Below, piece by piece: positions 62,639 through 64,000 of a stretch of 64,000 nucleotides of DNA (its first letter is position 1; the number at the start of each line of letters is the position of its first letter). Source of the stretch: Paracoccus marcusii. GTDB lineage: Bacteria > Pseudomonadota > Alphaproteobacteria > Rhodobacterales > Rhodobacteraceae. Both the position numbers and the translations under genes were made by a program. The notes under the pieces were generated by a model, which saw only the letters and a list, made by a program, of their open reading frames with translations, was not told the origin of the DNA and searched no databases. The stretch covers positions 377,001 to 441,000 of the forward strand of contig NZ_CP117466.1 in NCBI RefSeq assembly GCF_028621715.1. Reading direction: 5' to 3'.

Positions 62639-63576
62639 CAGCGCCGCCGTCCCAGTTGAGCCTCGCGCCAGATGGTATAGATGCCCGCCCCCACGACAAG
62701 GGCCGATCCGACCCAGGTCCAGAGGTCCGGCCAGTCGCCGAAGACCACCAGTCCCAGAAAGATGGCCATCAGCAGCGAGGTATAGCGGAAGGGCGACACG
62801 GCCGCGATCTCTCCGACGCGCATGGCGGCCACGGCGCAGAGGTAACCGACGGTCAGGAAGGCGCTGCCCAGGGCCAGCAGGGCAAGGTGCCACAGATGCG
62901 GCATCACCCAGCCCTGACCCAGGCTGAGGACGAACCCGGTCAGCGTGACCAGCACCGCGCCATAGAACGCGATGGTGTTCGAACTGATGTCGCGCCCGAA
63001 CTGGCGCGTCGACAGGTCGCGCACCGCGACCAGCAGCATCGCCCCAAGTGCGACCAGCGACCAGATGCCGAACGTGCCGCTGCCCGGACGCAGGATGATC
63101 AGCACACCCAGCATGCCCACCCCCACCGCCAGGATGCGCCGCCAGCCCAGGGTCTCCTTGAAGAACAGCGCCGCCCCCAGCATCACCACCAGCGGCAGCG
63201 ACTGCATCACCGCCGTCAGGTCGCCGATGGCCATGCGCTGCAGCGCGTTCAGGAACAGCAGGGTCGAGCCGATCTCTCCGACCAGCCGCAGGACCATCGG
63301 CGCGCGGGCGGGGGCCGGAATGCGCAGCCGCAGGCCCCCCGCACGCTGCGCGAGGATCATCAGGGCCAGCAGCACGAACACCCCCCGCAGCGTGATTGCC
63401 TGATACAGCGGAATGTCCTGAACCACGAACTTGATGATCGCATCGTTGCAGGTGAACCCCATCATCGACAGCGTCATCAGCCCTGCCCCGCGCAGGTTGT
63501 CGCCCGGTTGTAGCGGTTCTGGCCGGATCGAGGCGGGCCGCGTGCGGCGCAGCGGGGACATCAGGGGCGTGGACAT
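62638..63576 (-). CDS. EamA/DMT-family transporter
   Basis: A 312-residue membrane protein with ten membrane segments in two EamA repeats. The cytoplasmic N-terminus of about 30 residues is Arg/Pro-rich. Features such as GEIGSTLLFLNALQRMAIGDLTAVMQSLPL and RVGEIAAVSPFRYTSLLMAI are typical of the RhaT/RarD-like branch. Substrate unknown. It is coupled to the glycosyltransferase gene by a TGATG overlap, so the two may act on the same product, but this is inference. Confidence 0.9.
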   Translation of the reverse strand: MSTPLMSPLRRTRPASIRPEPLQPGDNLRGAGLMTLSMMGFTCNDAIIKFVVQDIPLYQAITLRGVFVLLALMILAQRAGGLRLRIPAPARAPMVLRLVGEIGSTLLFLNALQRMAIGDLTAVMQSLPLVVMLGAALFFKETLGWRRILAVGVGMLGVLIILRPGSGTFGIWSLVALGAMLLVAVRDLSTRQFGRDISSNTIAFYGAVLVTLTGFVLSLGQGWVMPHLWHLALLALGSAFLTVGYLCAVAAMRVGEIAAVSPFRYTSLLMAIFLGLVVFGDWPDLWTWVGSALVVGAGIYTIWREAQLGRRR

Positions 63577-63623
63577 GGCGGCTTTCCGGAACAGGATGGC
63601 GGAGGGGGGCTTGCAGCGACGGG

Positions 63624-63989
63624 TCAGGCCGCCGGAGGATCCCCGCTGTCGGCATCCTGCGCGGGGTGCCGCAACCGCCCTGCCCGTGCGGGACGTGGTG
63701 CCGGCACGGATGTCGGCTGCGCCTTGTACCGGTCGATCGACACTCGCGCATCGGCATTGCCGACAGTGACAGGATGCTGACGCAACAGGCCCCGATCGGC
63801 CTGATTGCCGACTCCGCCATCGGTGTCACACACGGAAGGCTGGACCATGCCGACAATCGGACGACGCTGGCCCTTCCGCATCGTGAGGGGTTCGGAATGG
63901 CGGCCCATGCGGGCCTGGGCGTTTCCTGCCACGATCTGCAACCCGCCCTGCACCGGCAGGGGGAAACGGCACAGACCCAGGGCTTGCAT
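63624..63989 (-). pseudogene. Probable remnant of a second Rhamno_transf-type gene
   Basis: An open frame of 121 codons beginning MQALGLCRF, closely like the start of the glycosyltransferase at 62638 (MRVQMLGLCRF) and again with G-x-Q about ten residues later. After roughly 20 residues the likeness is lost and the sequence (Arg/Pro/Gly-rich, no DDDD motif) does not look like a normal protein. It is too short to be a full family member (about 270 residues). I read it as the 5' remnant of a paralogue, though a small unrelated gene cannot be excluded. The next gene begins 47 bp after its stop. Confidence 0.35.
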
Positions 63990-64000
63990 GCGCATCACGG

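Overview
The window looks like ordinary chromosomal DNA of a high-GC alphaproteobacterium of the Rhodobacteraceae, most like Paracoccus. This is inferred from gene content and order: ruvCAB next to ybgC-tolQRA, a DUF2849-cysI-cysH-DUF934-fpr sulfur operon, a DUF1523-deoC-ALDH16-type cluster, an IscR with a single cysteine, and a GTTC-N7-GTTC SOS box. I see no phage, insertion sequence, CRISPR array, tRNA or rRNA. Nearly all of it is coding.

Left part (1-31 kb). A minus-strand run carries ruvC-ruvA-htpX-ruvB, then ybgC-tolQ-tolR and the start of tolA, which is cut by the window edge. Next to it is dnaE. Divergent from dnaE is a BMP-type (nucleoside-like) ABC importer, followed by a secreted von Willebrand A protein that converges on purU. 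An oligopeptide-type ABC system is split around a divergent region: binding protein and two permeases to the right, a fused double ATPase plus an M20 amidohydrolase to the left. Then come an operon of two membrane proteins, deoC and a two-domain aldehyde dehydrogenase (deoxyribose-phosphate cleavage followed by aldehyde oxidation), a divergent cation-diffusion-family protein, an EcsC-family protein, and uvrD with an SOS box.

Middle part (31-49 kb). folE2 and metZ lie downstream of a 403-bp gap holding a cluster of four perfect small hairpins. Then a dctD/dctB-like two-component pair without a transporter, purQ without purS, icd, a duplicated HD-domain nucleotidase, an alpha/beta hydrolase, an orphan iscR-like gene, and a YadA-like trimeric autotransporter built on four 252-bp repeats with a coupled secreted protein of unknown function. 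An Lrp-family regulator is divergent from the assimilatory sulfate-reduction operon. Between them is a striking symmetric nested palindrome.

Right part (49-64 kb). A 782-residue Pro/Ala/Glu-rich OmpA-domain protein, an ABC exporter, a DUF892 protein, a GMC oxidoreductase with a Tat-signal partner subunit, a glyoxalase, an RHH protein, the str operon (rpsL-rpsG-fusA-tuf) with a clear sigma-70 promoter and structured leader, and finally a Rhamno_transf-family glycosyltransferase, an EamA transporter and a probable glycosyltransferase remnant.

I did not find an obviously new multi-gene system. The observations most worth checking are the Lrp/cys nested palindrome, the hairpin cluster upstream of metZ, the SOS box at uvrD, the DctD-like regulator lacking the sigma-54 contact loop, the tandem HD nucleotidase, and the iscR-like gene apart from suf genes.
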